From: Thermincola carboxydiphila
GTDB lineage: Bacteria > Bacillota > Thermincolia > Thermincolales > UBA2595
Direction of reading: 5' to 3'
Assembly: GCA_016841325.1 (NCBI GenBank)
Contig: JAENZJ010000018.1
Coordinates: forward strand, 1-64,000
DNA: 64,000 nt
Each line of letters starts with the position of its first letter. Position 1 is the first letter of the stretch. A program made the position numbers and the translations under genes. The notes under the pieces are model-generated. The model was not told the DNA's origin and made no database searches. It saw only the letters and a program-made list of their open reading frames with translations. Shown piece by piece: positions 54,148-64,000 of the stretch.

Positions 54148-55359
54148 ATGACTGGTGATATACATTATACAGAGGGAAGTATTACAGTCCCACAGGGGTT
54201 TAGGGCTGCCGGGGTAAAGGCCCGGATCAGGTATGATAAAAAGGACCTGGCATTGATTGTCTCAGACGTCCCGGCAGCAGCCGCAGGAGTATTTACCACC
54301 AATGCGGTGAAGGCTGCTCCGGTGGTCCTTTCAGCACAGCACCTTGCTGATGGCAGGGCCCGGGCCGTTGTTGTCAACAGTGGGTGTGCCAATGCCTGCA
54401 CAGGTGAGGAAGGCATGGCCATGGCGGTGGAGATGGCCCGTGAAGCGGCAGGACACCTGAGCATCAGTCCTGAAGATGTCATCGTGGCTTCAACGGGAGT
54501 AATTGGTGAAAAGCTGCCTATGGACAGGATAAAAGACGGGATAACTGAAGCCTTCCGGGAATTGAGCTCCAGGGGCGGACATGATGCTGCCCTGGCTATC
54601 ATGACAACAGATACGGTCCCCAAGGAGGCCCTGGTACAGTTTGAAGTTAATGGCACAACAGTATCTGTTGGCGGGATTGCCAAGGGCTCAGGGATGATTA
54701 TGCCTAACATGGCTACTATGCTGGCTTTTGTGACCACTGATGCCGCGATAACCAGCGAACTGCTGCAAAAAGCCCTGAGGTATGTAACTGCCAGGACTTT
54801 TAACATGGTCACTGTAGATGGTGATACCAGTACCAATGACTCCCTGGTGGTTATGGCCAACGGTCTGGCAGGCCACGGCACAATTGAGCGGGAAGATGAG
54901 AACTTCTATGCTTTCAGGAATGCACTGGAAAAGGTTTGCACCGCCCTGGCCAGGATGATAGCCCGTGACGGGGAAGGGGCCACGAAATTGATTGAGGTAG
55001 AGGTCAGGAATGCCCCTACCTTCGCAGATGCCAGGAAAGTGGCCATGGCAGTGGCTAATTCCAATCTGGTGAAAACCGCTGTTTTCGGTGAAGATGCTAA
55101 CTGGGGCAGGATTATCTGTGCAGCAGGCTACTCGGGTGCAGACATCAATCCCGGAAAGATCGATATTTTCATTGGTGATGAGAAAATGGCTGAAAACGGA
55201 GCCGGCCTGAATTTTAGTGAGGAGCGGGCAAAAGAGGTTCTCGGCCGTGAAGAAGTCAGGATTACTGTCGATTTACATCATGGCACTGAAAAGGCAACAG
55301 CCTGGACGTGTGATTTTTCATTTGATTATGTGAAGATAAATGCCAGCTACAGGTCGTAA
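54148..55359 (+). CDS. argJ: Glutamate N-acetyltransferase / amino-acid acetyltransferase
   Basis: GGIAKGSGMIMPNMATMLAFVTTDA autoprocessing region; VDGDTSTNDS. Confidence 0.95.
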   Translation: MTGDIHYTEGSITVPQGFRAAGVKARIRYDKKDLALIVSDVPAAAAGVFTTNAVKAAPVVLSAQHLADGRARAVVVNSGCANACTGEEGMAMAVEMAREAAGHLSISPEDVIVASTGVIGEKLPMDRIKDGITEAFRELSSRGGHDAALAIMTTDTVPKEALVQFEVNGTTVSVGGIAKGSGMIMPNMATMLAFVTTDAAITSELLQKALRYVTARTFNMVTVDGDTSTNDSLVVMANGLAGHGTIEREDENFYAFRNALEKVCTALARMIARDGEGATKLIEVEVRNAPTFADARKVAMAVANSNLVKTAVFGEDANWGRIICAAGYSGADINPGKIDIFIGDEKMAENGAGLNFSEERAKEVLGREEVRITVDLHHGTEKATAWTCDFSFDYVKINASYRS

Positions 55360-55413
55360 ACGCCGGCTCAGGCTATCAGTCCGGCTGTAGGACAGTAATC
55401 AGACTGCAGGACT

Positions 55414-56337
55414 TTGGGGAAGGACAGGGTGGTGGCAATGAAATTTTCGCAGGTGATGTATCTGGCCCGGTATTATGTCAGGGCAAGGTTCATGAATGAC
55501 AAGAGGCCCATACTTGCCGGGATGAAGCTGACCCACAGGTGTACCCTGAAGTGCCGGCAGTGCCCTTACTGGCAGCGGCCTGTTCCGGACCTGGGGTGGG
55601 AGCGGATTATCGAAATGCTGCCATACCTCAGGGAACAGGGAGTCAGGATTTTGATCCTGGAAGGCGGTGAACCTCTATTGTGGAAAGACGGGGACCGGAC
55701 GGTACATGATATTATCAGGGAAGCCCGTAATTATTTCTTCTGTGTCGGAGTGACCACAAACGGAACCCTTCCCCTGGATGTGGGGGCAGATATTTTATGG
55801 GTTAGTATAGACGGGCTGCCGGAGACCCATAACAGCCTGCGGGGAGAGTCATTTGACCGGATAATTGAAAACATCAGGAAGTCACAGCACCCCAAGATTT
55901 TTGCCAATATTACCATAAACCGCATTAACCACAAAGAAATCCCGGAATTAATCAAATTTCTGGCACCACTTGTAAGGGGTATTACCATCCAGTTTTTTTA
56001 TCCATATCCGGAAAGTGAAGATTTACTGCTCACCTGGGAAGAACGTGCCGCTATTCTGGATAAGCTGATACAGATGAAGCGGGAGGGCTATCCTGTCAGT
56101 GACTCCGTATTGGCCCTGGAAAAACTGAAACACAATACATGGGTTTGTGAGCCGTGGATGATTGCCAACATTGAACCTGACGGGACTTTTAATCAGGGTT
56201 GTTACCTGCAAAACCGGACAACTGACAATAATCCCTGCCGGCTCTGCGGGTTTGCGGCCCATACCGAGATTTCCCTGGCCTACCAGCTGCACTGGAGTGC
56301 GATAATGGCCGGGAAGGATATTTTGGGGATATTTTAG
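55414..56337 (+). CDS. Radical SAM protein of unknown function
   Basis: KLTHRCTLKCRQCPYWQRP, EGGEPLLWKDG, C-terminal Cys-containing NQGCYLQ...PCRLCGF. Confidence 0.85.
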   Translation: MGKDRVVAMKFSQVMYLARYYVRARFMNDKRPILAGMKLTHRCTLKCRQCPYWQRPVPDLGWERIIEMLPYLREQGVRILILEGGEPLLWKDGDRTVHDIIREARNYFFCVGVTTNGTLPLDVGADILWVSIDGLPETHNSLRGESFDRIIENIRKSQHPKIFANITINRINHKEIPELIKFLAPLVRGITIQFFYPYPESEDLLLTWEERAAILDKLIQMKREGYPVSDSVLALEKLKHNTWVCEPWMIANIEPDGTFNQGCYLQNRTTDNNPCRLCGFAAHTEISLAYQLHWSAIMAGKDILGIF

Positions 56338-56377
56338 TATAACGTAATATAGTGAATAAATTTTAGGAGGAGGAGCG

Positions 56378-56839
56378 TTGTCCAGAAAAGATTTACTGCC
56401 GGAACGGTGTATGGAAATACTTGAGCGGGAAGAAACAGGTTTCCTGGCAATGTGCCGGGAAGAGCTGCCGGATTGTATTCCCTTGAACTATTTTTATGAC
56501 AGGGGGCAGCAAAAGATATATATCCATACAGGCCTTCAAGGGCTTAAGTGGGATATCCTTTCATATAACCCGTCGGTTTGTTTTACTGTAGCTGACCCGG
56601 GTTCAAAACGCACAGGCAGCAGCCCCTGTACATATGCGTATGAATTTGAGAGTGTAGTGGTTTTCGGGAAAGCCGCAGAGGTGGAGTCGGAACATGAAGT
56701 GGCTCAAAGTTTGAATAGATTGATAGATAAATACCGGGAGTCAGAAGTATTACCGGTGCCAAAAGAAAAACTCGCTGTGCTTAGGATGGTCCGGATCGAC
56801 ATAGAAACGATTACCGGCCGGCATAACCGGCCTGAATAA
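56378..56839 (+). CDS. Pyridoxamine 5'-phosphate oxidase-like FMN-binding split-barrel protein
   Basis: ILEREETGFLAMCREELPDCIPLNYFYD..IYIHTGLQGLKWDIL..VCFTV. Confidence 0.78.
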   Translation: MSRKDLLPERCMEILEREETGFLAMCREELPDCIPLNYFYDRGQQKIYIHTGLQGLKWDILSYNPSVCFTVADPGSKRTGSSPCTYAYEFESVVVFGKAAEVESEHEVAQSLNRLIDKYRESEVLPVPKEKLAVLRMVRIDIETITGRHNRPE

Positions 56840-56879
56840 TGCAGGGAAATGAACAGAATGTGAAAGGGATTGAGAGCAA

Positions 56880-57767
56880 ATGAAAGATGCAGTGGAAAAA
56901 GCGGGTATTCTTATTGAAGCCCTGCCATATATCAGGAAATTTTATGGGAAAACCGTTGTTATCAAATATGGCGGTCACGCCATGGTAAATAATGACCTGA
57001 AACAGGCTGTAATTAATGATGTAATATTGATGAAACTTATTGGGATCAACCCGGTAATAGTCCACGGGGGAGGGCCTGGAATCACCGAAATGCTGAAGCG
57101 GCTGGACATACCCTCACAATTTGTGGCCGGGTGCCGGGTAACAGACACGGCTACCATGGAAATCGTGGAAATGGTCCTGGTAGGGAAAATTAATAAAGAG
57201 ATTGTGGCCCTGATTAACCGAAACGGCGGCAAAGCCGTGGGGTTGTCCGGAAAAGATGCCAGTCTTATCAGGGCTGTTAAAAAAATGGGCAGGGCTGTAG
57301 ACTCTGATGGCAACCATTCCCTGCAGGATATCGGGTTTGTGGGAGATGTCGAAAGAATTAACCCGGAAATAGTCCAGACTCTTATCAGCCAGGGATATAT
57401 CCCTGTAGTTGCCCCGGTTGGCTTCGGGGAAGAGGGGGAAAGCTACAATATCAACGCCGATTATGTTGCCGGTGAGGTGGCTGCAGCCCTGGATGCCGAT
57501 AAGCTGATCCTGCTCACTGATGTTGAAGGTATTTTTGAAGACTATAATAATAAGAAAACACTTATTTCTGAACTTAAGCTTGATGATATTGGAGAGAAAA
57601 TTGCTTCAGGGATTATCAGCGGGGGCATGATACCCAAAGTGGAGTGCTGTGCCCAGGCAATAAGAAAAGGTGTAACCAGCACCCACATTCTGGACGGCAG
57701 GATACCACACTCCATTTTGCTGGAGGTGTTTACTGACAAAGGTATCGGGACAATGGTTGTAAAGTAG
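56880..57767 (+). CDS. argB: Acetylglutamate kinase
   Basis: [33 protein letters not shown]. Confidence 0.96.
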   Translation: MKDAVEKAGILIEALPYIRKFYGKTVVIKYGGHAMVNNDLKQAVINDVILMKLIGINPVIVHGGGPGITEMLKRLDIPSQFVAGCRVTDTATMEIVEMVLVGKINKEIVALINRNGGKAVGLSGKDASLIRAVKKMGRAVDSDGNHSLQDIGFVGDVERINPEIVQTLISQGYIPVVAPVGFGEEGESYNINADYVAGEVAAALDADKLILLTDVEGIFEDYNNKKTLISELKLDDIGEKIASGIISGGMIPKVECCAQAIRKGVTSTHILDGRIPHSILLEVFTDKGIGTMVVK

Positions 57768-57841
57768 GTTCCGGTACACCATATTCCACGGTTATTTCCA
57801 GAGCCTGCCGTGGAGGGAAAAAACAATAAGGGGGGAAACCT

Positions 57842-59047
57842 GTGAATACAAAGGAAATAATGGAAATAGGGCAGCAATATGTGATGAATACATATGGCCG
57901 GCTGCCCATGGCGCTGGTCAGGGGTGAAGGGGTATATGTCTGGGATGCTGAGGGAAACCGGTATCTTGATTTTGTTGCCGGACTGGCGGTAAATTCCCTG
58001 GGGCACTGCCATCCGGCAGTGGTGGAGGCCATCCGGGAGCAGGCAGGAACACTGATGCATGTTTCCAACATGTACTGGATTGAGCCCCAGGTCAGGCTGG
58101 CAAAGCTCCTGGCAGAGAATTCCGCCCTGGATAAAGTCTTTTTCTGTAACAGCGGGGCTGAAGCCAATGAAGGGGCTATCAAGCTGGCCCGTAAGTATGC
58201 CCGGAAATACCTGGGAAGTGATAAATATGAAATAATTACAATGGAAAAGTCATTCCATGGCCGGACCCTGGCTGCTATCACGGCAACTGCACAGCCTAAG
58301 TACCAGAAGGACCTGGAGCCTCTGCCGGAAGGGTTCCGGTATGTCCCTTTTAACGACATTACAGCCCTGGAAAAGGCGGTCTCCCCGCATACATGTGCCA
58401 TTATGATGGAACCGGTGCAGGGAGAGGGCGGAGTTAATACAGCCGACTATGAGTATATGCAGAAAGTGAAACAGCTCTGCACAGACCGGGACCTGCTGCT
58501 GATTTTTGATGAGGTTCAGTGCGGCCTGGCCCGGACGGGCAAACTGTTTGCCTATGAACACTACGGTGTCGAACCTGATATAATGACACTGGCCAAGGCC
58601 ATTGCCGGAGGTTTCCCCATGGGGGCCCTGCTGGCAAAAGAAAAGATAGCTGCGTGCTTCCAGCCGGGTGACCATGCCTCAACATTTGGCGGCAATCCTC
58701 TGGCAGCGGCAGCCGGGTGTGCCGCCGTGAGCCTTCTTGCCGACAAAAAATTTCTGGCTGAAACGGTGGAAAAGGGCCGTTATTTTGCAGGTAAACTTGA
58801 GAGCCTTAAAGAAAAATATTCTTTTGTCACTGATGTGCGCGGTAAAGGCCTGATTCTCGGTATGGGTATTACTGCAGACGGTGGGGAAATAGTTGAGTCC
58901 TGTCGGCGCAAAGGGCTTTTGATTAACTGTGTGGGGTCAAATGTATTGCGGTTTCTCCCGCCCCTGGTCATTTCACATGAGGATATAGACGAAGCAGTAA
59001 AAATACTTGATGAGGCAATGGGGGAAGTTACATTAGATGTTGTATAG
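57842..59047 (+). CDS. argD: Acetylornithine aminotransferase
   Basis: FCNSGAEANEGAIKLARKY, LIFDEVQCGLARTGKLFAYEHYGVEPDIMTLAKAIAGG. Confidence 0.95.
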   Translation: MNTKEIMEIGQQYVMNTYGRLPMALVRGEGVYVWDAEGNRYLDFVAGLAVNSLGHCHPAVVEAIREQAGTLMHVSNMYWIEPQVRLAKLLAENSALDKVFFCNSGAEANEGAIKLARKYARKYLGSDKYEIITMEKSFHGRTLAAITATAQPKYQKDLEPLPEGFRYVPFNDITALEKAVSPHTCAIMMEPVQGEGGVNTADYEYMQKVKQLCTDRDLLLIFDEVQCGLARTGKLFAYEHYGVEPDIMTLAKAIAGGFPMGALLAKEKIAACFQPGDHASTFGGNPLAAAAGCAAVSLLADKKFLAETVEKGRYFAGKLESLKEKYSFVTDVRGKGLILGMGITADGGEIVESCRRKGLLINCVGSNVLRFLPPLVISHEDIDEAVKILDEAMGEVTLDVV

Positions 59048-59090
59048 CCTTATCAGATAAGGTAAACTATTATCGTATAGGAGGGATGAC

Positions 59091-60035
59091 ATGACCGGTT
59101 TACATACCAGTCTCAGGGGTAAAGACCTGCTTGCCCTTTATTCCCTGAGCAGGGACGAGATATGGGCCATTATGAAGGTGGCCCAGGAGCTGAAAACCAA
59201 ACAGAAAAAGGGGGAACCTCACCCGATTTTAAACGGCAAGACCCTTGGGATGATTTTTACCAAGTCTTCTACTAGGACCAGGGTATCCTTTGAAGCTGCA
59301 ATGTACCAGCTGGGGGGGTATCCGTTGTTCCTGAGCGGGCAGGAGCTTCAGCTGGGACGCGGGGAGACCATTGCGGATACAGCCAGGGTATTATCGCGTT
59401 ACCTGGATGGAATCATGATCAGGACCTTTGCCCATTCTGATGTCGAAGAACTGGCTAAATATGCTGATATACCGGTTATCAACGGACTTACTGACCTGAA
59501 CCATCCCTGTCAGATTCTGGCTGATTTCCAGACTATTCTGGAACACAAGGGCTGCCTTGAAGGGCTGAAACTAGCCTATGTCGGTGATGGCAACAATGTC
59601 TGCCACTCCCTCCTCAACGGCTGTGCCAAAGTGGGTATGCATATTTCTGTGGCTGTGCCCCCGGGATATGAACCCAGTGAGGAAATTGTAAGGATCGCCA
59701 GGGCAGACGCGGAAGAAACCGGAGTTGTGATAGAGATAACCGGGGACCCCTTTGCGGCTGTCAGAGATGCTGATATCGTATATACTGATGTCTGGGCCAG
59801 CATGGGCCAGGAGGAGGAGCATGCGGAGCGCCTGAAAATATTTAAACCTTACCAGGTCAATGCAGAGCTGGTTAGGGCCGCAAGGCCGGATTACCTGTTT
59901 ATGCACTGCCTGCCCGCACACCGTGGTGAGGAAGTTTCTGCAGAAGTGATTGACGGGCCCAATTCTGTTGTCTTTGATGAAGCCGAAAACAGGCTTCATG
60001 CACAAAAGGCCGTACTGGCCCTGACAATGGGGTAA
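59091..60035 (+). CDS. argF: Ornithine carbamoyltransferase
   Basis: [32 protein letters not shown]. Confidence 0.96.
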   Translation: MTGLHTSLRGKDLLALYSLSRDEIWAIMKVAQELKTKQKKGEPHPILNGKTLGMIFTKSSTRTRVSFEAAMYQLGGYPLFLSGQELQLGRGETIADTARVLSRYLDGIMIRTFAHSDVEELAKYADIPVINGLTDLNHPCQILADFQTILEHKGCLEGLKLAYVGDGNNVCHSLLNGCAKVGMHISVAVPPGYEPSEEIVRIARADAEETGVVIEITGDPFAAVRDADIVYTDVWASMGQEEEHAERLKIFKPYQVNAELVRAARPDYLFMHCLPAHRGEEVSAEVIDGPNSVVFDEAENRLHAQKAVLALTMG

Positions 60036-60160
60036 CCAGGCTGTCCGGCGGCCTTCGCCATCTTCGGACATGCGGGGACTCCCTGCCTTGTTGCCGGTGC
60101 TTTGCAGCAAGACTCATAACGGCGGGAAACTCAGGAAGTATTAGGAAGGAGTTTGACAAT

Positions 60161-61372
60161 ATGTCGAAAAAAGTTGTGCTTGCCTATTCCGGAGGATTGG
60201 ATACCTCTATTATCATCCCGTGGCTAAAAGAAAACTACGGCTATGAAGTAATTGCCATGGCTGCCGATGTCGGCCAGGGAGAAGAGCTTGCGCCCCTTAG
60301 GGAAAAAGCCATTAAAACAGGGGCCAGCAAAATATATATCGAAGATGTCAAAAAAGACTTTGTTGAGGAATTTATCTGGCCAACCCTGAAGGCCGGTGCC
60401 GTATATGAAGGCAAATACCTGCTGGGGACCTCTTTTGCCAGGCCCCTGATCGGGAGAAGGCTGGTGGAGATTGCCCGGCAGGAGGGAGCTGAGGCCATTG
60501 CCCACGGGGCTACCGGAAAAGGCAACGACCAGGTGAGGTTTGAGCTGGCAGTTAAGGCCCTGGCACCAGACCTGAAAATTATTGCCCCATGGCGTGAATG
60601 GGACATCCGTTCCCGGGAGGATGCCATAGCATATGCTGAGGAGAGGGGGATTCCCATTCCGGTGAAAAAGGGCCATGCCTACAGTATGGACCGTAACCTG
60701 TGGCACCTGAGCCATGAGGGTGAAGACCTGGAAGACCCGTGGAATGAACCCAATTATGATATGTTATTAATGATAACCCCACCTGATAAGGCTCCTGATA
60801 AGCCTACATATGTGCAGCTGGACTTTGAACAGGGGATCCCTGTCAGGCTCAACGGAGAGGTTATGGACGGAGTCAGCATGGTAGAGGAGCTCAATAAAAT
60901 CGCCGGGGCCAATGGTGTGGGGATAGTTGATATGGTGGAAAACAGGCTGGTGGGCATGAAGTCCAGGGGGGTTTACGAGACCCCCGGGGGTACGGTCCTG
61001 TATGCTGCTCACCGTGAGTTGGAACTGCTCTGCATAGACAGGGATACCCTTCATTATAAAGACCTGGTCTCCCAGCGCTATGCCGAACTGGTGTATTACG
61101 GGCAGTGGTATCATCCTCTAAGGGAAGCCCTGGACGCTTTTGTGGATACTACCCAAAAGACAGTTACCGGGACAGTGAGGATGAAACTATATAAAGGCAG
61201 CTGTATCCCGGCAGGAGCCAAGTCACATTACTCCCTTTACAATGAGGAATTTTCCACTTTCGGCCGTGACGAGGTTTATAATCAAAAAGATGCCGAAGGA
61301 TTTATCAATCTTTTCGGACTGCCGTTGACGGTCAGAGCCATTATGGAGAAAAAAGCCGGCATCAGGGACTAA
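60161..61372 (+). CDS. argG: Argininosuccinate synthase
   Basis: [39 protein letters not shown]. Confidence 0.97.
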   Translation: MSKKVVLAYSGGLDTSIIIPWLKENYGYEVIAMAADVGQGEELAPLREKAIKTGASKIYIEDVKKDFVEEFIWPTLKAGAVYEGKYLLGTSFARPLIGRRLVEIARQEGAEAIAHGATGKGNDQVRFELAVKALAPDLKIIAPWREWDIRSREDAIAYAEERGIPIPVKKGHAYSMDRNLWHLSHEGEDLEDPWNEPNYDMLLMITPPDKAPDKPTYVQLDFEQGIPVRLNGEVMDGVSMVEELNKIAGANGVGIVDMVENRLVGMKSRGVYETPGGTVLYAAHRELELLCIDRDTLHYKDLVSQRYAELVYYGQWYHPLREALDAFVDTTQKTVTGTVRMKLYKGSCIPAGAKSHYSLYNEEFSTFGRDEVYNQKDAEGFINLFGLPLTVRAIMEKKAGIRD

Positions 61373-61397
61373 TAAACCTTAAAGGAAGTTGGATATT

Positions 61398-61670
61398 ATG
61401 TTGACTACTCCGGTTTTTGTCAGCCTGCTGGTCATCAGCGGGCTGGGTATTTTACTGGGTGGGTATTATTACTACAAACCTGAATCCATTGTAAAAAAGA
61501 GGGTAAAAAATAGCCACTGGAAGGCGGCCCGCAAGGATGCCGAATTCCGGAAGTGGCTGGAAGCCGAAATCAATGCCCAGGTTACGAAGACCCGCCGCAT
61601 GGGAATGATTATTATTGTAGTAGAGGCCATTCTGATGGTCCTCTGTTTCAGCCTCTGGCAGAAGGGCTGA
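61398..61670 (+). CDS. Small membrane protein of unknown function
   Basis: Two hydrophobic segments around a charged central region (KKRVKNSHWKAARKDAEFRKWLEAEI). Confidence 0.65.
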   Translation: MLTTPVFVSLLVISGLGILLGGYYYYKPESIVKKRVKNSHWKAARKDAEFRKWLEAEINAQVTKTRRMGMIIIVVEAILMVLCFSLWQKG

Positions 61671-61738
61671 GTACGTAAAGATGCTGTCAAATTAAGGCAC
61701 AAAGCCTTTTTGAAAGGATTTTGGAATGGAGGAAAGCA

Positions 61739-63130
61739 ATGAAGCTCTGGGGTGGACGCTTTACCAAGGGAACTGACAAAGTAGTTGAGGACTTTCATTC
61801 ATCAATATCTTTTGACCAGAGGTTATACAGGCAGGATATCAGGGGAAGTGTTGCCCATGCCAGGATGCTGGGCAGACAGGGGATTATTTCTCGTGAGGAT
61901 ACAGAGAGGATAATCTCCGGGCTGACAGAGATTCTTGCAGATATTGAAACCGGCAGGGTGGAATTCGATGTCGGGGCCGAGGATATCCATATGAATATCG
62001 AAAAACTGCTTACAGAACGGATCGGTGATGTGGGCCGCAGGCTGCATACGGCCAGAAGCCGCAATGACCAGGTGGCCCTTGACATCAGGATGTATCTCAA
62101 AGAGGAAATCTGTGCTACGGCAGACCTGCTGGCCCGGCTTGAAGAAACCCTTTTGAAGCTGGCGAAACGGTATATTGTGACTGTTATGCCCGGTTATACC
62201 CACCTGCAGCGGGCACAGCCCGTTACCTTCGGACATCACCTGATGGCATATTTCCAGATGTTTGCCCGGGATATGGGCAGGTTGGCGGACTGCCTGGAGA
62301 GGACTGATATCATGCCCCTTGGTTCCGGCGCCCTTGCCGGGACCACCTTTGACCTGGACAGGGATGCTGTGGCCAGGGAACTGGGCTTTGCCGGAATTAC
62401 GGAAAACAGTCTTGACGGCGTCAGTGACCGGGATTTTGCTATTGAGTTCTGTGCAGCGGCTTGCATTATAATGATGCACCTGAGCCGCTTCTGTGAGGAA
62501 ATCATCCTGTGGTCTTCAGCCGAATTCAGGTTTGTGGAACTGGATGACGCTTTTTCTACCGGGAGCAGTATTATGCCACAGAAAAAGAACCCTGATGTGG
62601 CTGAACTCATCCGGGGGAAGACTGGGCGTGTTTACGGTGACCTGACAGCCCTGCTGACAGTGATGAAATCACTTCCTCTGGCTTATAATAAGGATATGCA
62701 GGAAGATAAGGAAGCGTTGTTTGATGCTATCGACACTGTCAAGGGGTGCCTGTTGGTGTTCACTCCTATGGTGGAGACACTGACCGTCAATGAAACAGCA
62801 ATGGCACAGGCGGCCCGGGGAGGATTCACCAATGCCACCGAGGTTGCCGATTACCTGGCCAAAAAGGGAGTCCCGTTCCGCAAGGCACATGAGATTGTCG
62901 GCAAACTGGTTTTGGACTGTATAAAAAAGGGGAAATCCCTGGAGGACCTTGCTTTGGAGGAGTACAGGGAGGCTTCGCCGGTGATAGGACCTGATATTTA
63001 TGATGCGATCAATATCGAAAAGTGCGTTGCAGCCCGCAAAGTTCCCGGGGGCCCGGCGCCGGAGGCTGTTGCTGAATCCATAAAAAAGGGACAGGTATTA
63101 CTGGAGGATATTAAGAAAAAGTTTGTTTAA
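61739..63130 (+). CDS. argH: Argininosuccinate lyase
   Basis: [33 protein letters not shown]. Confidence 0.97.
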   Translation: MKLWGGRFTKGTDKVVEDFHSSISFDQRLYRQDIRGSVAHARMLGRQGIISREDTERIISGLTEILADIETGRVEFDVGAEDIHMNIEKLLTERIGDVGRRLHTARSRNDQVALDIRMYLKEEICATADLLARLEETLLKLAKRYIVTVMPGYTHLQRAQPVTFGHHLMAYFQMFARDMGRLADCLERTDIMPLGSGALAGTTFDLDRDAVARELGFAGITENSLDGVSDRDFAIEFCAAACIIMMHLSRFCEEIILWSSAEFRFVELDDAFSTGSSIMPQKKNPDVAELIRGKTGRVYGDLTALLTVMKSLPLAYNKDMQEDKEALFDAIDTVKGCLLVFTPMVETLTVNETAMAQAARGGFTNATEVADYLAKKGVPFRKAHEIVGKLVLDCIKKGKSLEDLALEEYREASPVIGPDIYDAINIEKCVAARKVPGGPAPEAVAESIKKGQVLLEDIKKKFV

Positions 63131-63167
63131 TGAATACCCGGGTTACCCGGATAAGTAATTTCATTAT

Positions 63168-63211
63168 AAAATGTCCCAAAGGCGGGCGGGATACCTCCTT
63201 TTGGGACATTT
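63168..63211. terminator. Terminator hairpin after argH
   Basis: AAATGTCCCAAA ... TTTGGGACATTT long stem between convergent genes. Confidence 0.75.
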
Positions 63212-63222
63212 ACATTTCGGGC

Positions 63223-63996
63223 TTAAAAGCTCACTGTCACATTGTTATAATCAATTTCATAGCCGTCAGGTGTAATCAGCTGGAAGATAAATTTCTTATT
63301 GTTATTCAGGGCCATCACTTCACCGGTAACACTGTTTACCAGGTCCCTGAGGTCTACTGCCAGCACCTGAATGCCTGTCCTTGCCGGTGTGCCCGCCAAC
63401 ACCACCTGGTTATTGTAAAGAAATATGTCTGCAACCAGGTGATTGACAGCAATAATGGCAACTGTATCAGATGCCTTATTGCCATAGACCGGGAGTTCGA
63501 TATCACCGGAAAGTTCAGCTATGCCGCAGTTATGGAGGGCCTCATTCCATAAGACAGGGGTTCCCTGGGTGACAAACAGCCTGTGGTAAGAGTTGTGGAT
63601 CCTGTCAGGGACGCTGCTCCATTGGCCGTTAATACTGTGCCAGTATGGCTGGTAGTCAGGGCGGACCCATGCCGGGTCTTCGTAAACCTTCTCAAACGGA
63701 ATCTGTATTCCTTCCTCTATTACCGTGAGTGGAGAGAGGGTTAGGTCCACAGGGATGATGTTGTCTGAGGCAACCATTTTTACCGGCGCAGGCGGCTCCA
63801 GTTTTGCCAGCCTGTTTTTCAGGTCGCGGTTTTCCCTGAGGGTTTTTTCCATTTCGGTCATCTGGCTTTCATTTACCGTCTGGATGCTGACTTTTGGCTT
63901 CTCATGGGTCATGGTGAATATCATGAAAGTCACACATATAATGAGTACATATATTGTAAGCCGGTTTTTTGCGATCAGGTCTTTTAATTTAGACAT
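63223..63996 (-). CDS. Membrane-anchored hypothetical protein with N-terminal coiled coil
   Basis: N-terminal TM LTIYVLIICVTFMIFTM, coiled-coil MTEMEKTLRENRDLKNRLAKLE, then unassigned C-terminal domain. Confidence 0.65.
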   Translation of the reverse strand: MSKLKDLIAKNRLTIYVLIICVTFMIFTMTHEKPKVSIQTVNESQMTEMEKTLRENRDLKNRLAKLEPPAPVKMVASDNIIPVDLTLSPLTVIEEGIQIPFEKVYEDPAWVRPDYQPYWHSINGQWSSVPDRIHNSYHRLFVTQGTPVLWNEALHNCGIAELSGDIELPVYGNKASDTVAIIAVNHLVADIFLYNNQVVLAGTPARTGIQVLAVDLRDLVNSVTGEVMALNNNKKFIFQLITPDGYEIDYNNVTVSF

Positions 63997-64000
63997 AAAC

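Noticed and set aside
60161-60180. TGTCGAA at the argG start as a Spo0A box
   Set aside because: It is simply the coding sequence ATG TCG AAA AAA (MSKK).
63130-63552. 140-aa plus-strand ORF after argH
   Set aside because: Reads through the argH terminator hairpin and is antisense to the better-supported 63223-63996 gene.

Overview
Chromosomal window from a Clostridia-like (Peptococcaceae/Desulfotomaculum/Thermincola-type, inferred) Firmicute. The first two thirds is a nearly continuous translation/transcription supercluster: tRNA-Met, tuf copy 1, rpmG-secE-nusG-rplKAJL-rpoBC, L7Ae-like, rpsL-rpsG-fusA-tuf copy 2, the S10/spc/alpha operons, ecfA1A2T-truA, and rplM-rpsI. The truA-rplM junction carries about 5.4 kb of extra genes: ArsC-like, asnS, flavin reductase, HD-GYP, bacteriohemerythrin and TPR. 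Downstream of rpsI is an accessory/energy region: a ten-heme c-type cytochrome lipoprotein, cwlD, a fused MEMO/AMMECR1 protein with its radical SAM partner, a Tat-exported group-1-like [NiFe] hydrogenase with cytochrome b, and a PAS histidine kinase. The window ends with an arginine operon (argCJ, radical SAM, PNPOx-like, argBDFGH). No rRNA, CRISPR array, transposase or prophage was recognised. Best leads are: (1) a hydrogenase small subunit whose proximal-cluster CxxC motif reads CTGD; (2) a decaheme lipoprotein in a Gram-positive background; (3) near-identical tuf copies carrying a four-Cys insertion; (4) a hairpin-forming intergenic motif shared by the asnS and argG upstream regions; (5) a structured rplM leader, and a 16-bp inverted repeat flanking the segment that breaks truA-rplM synteny; (6) Spo0A-box-like clusters and an ARG box; (7) a radical SAM/PNPOx-like pair inside the arginine operon. 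All assignments come from reading the sequence and the supplied ORF translations; no searches were run.
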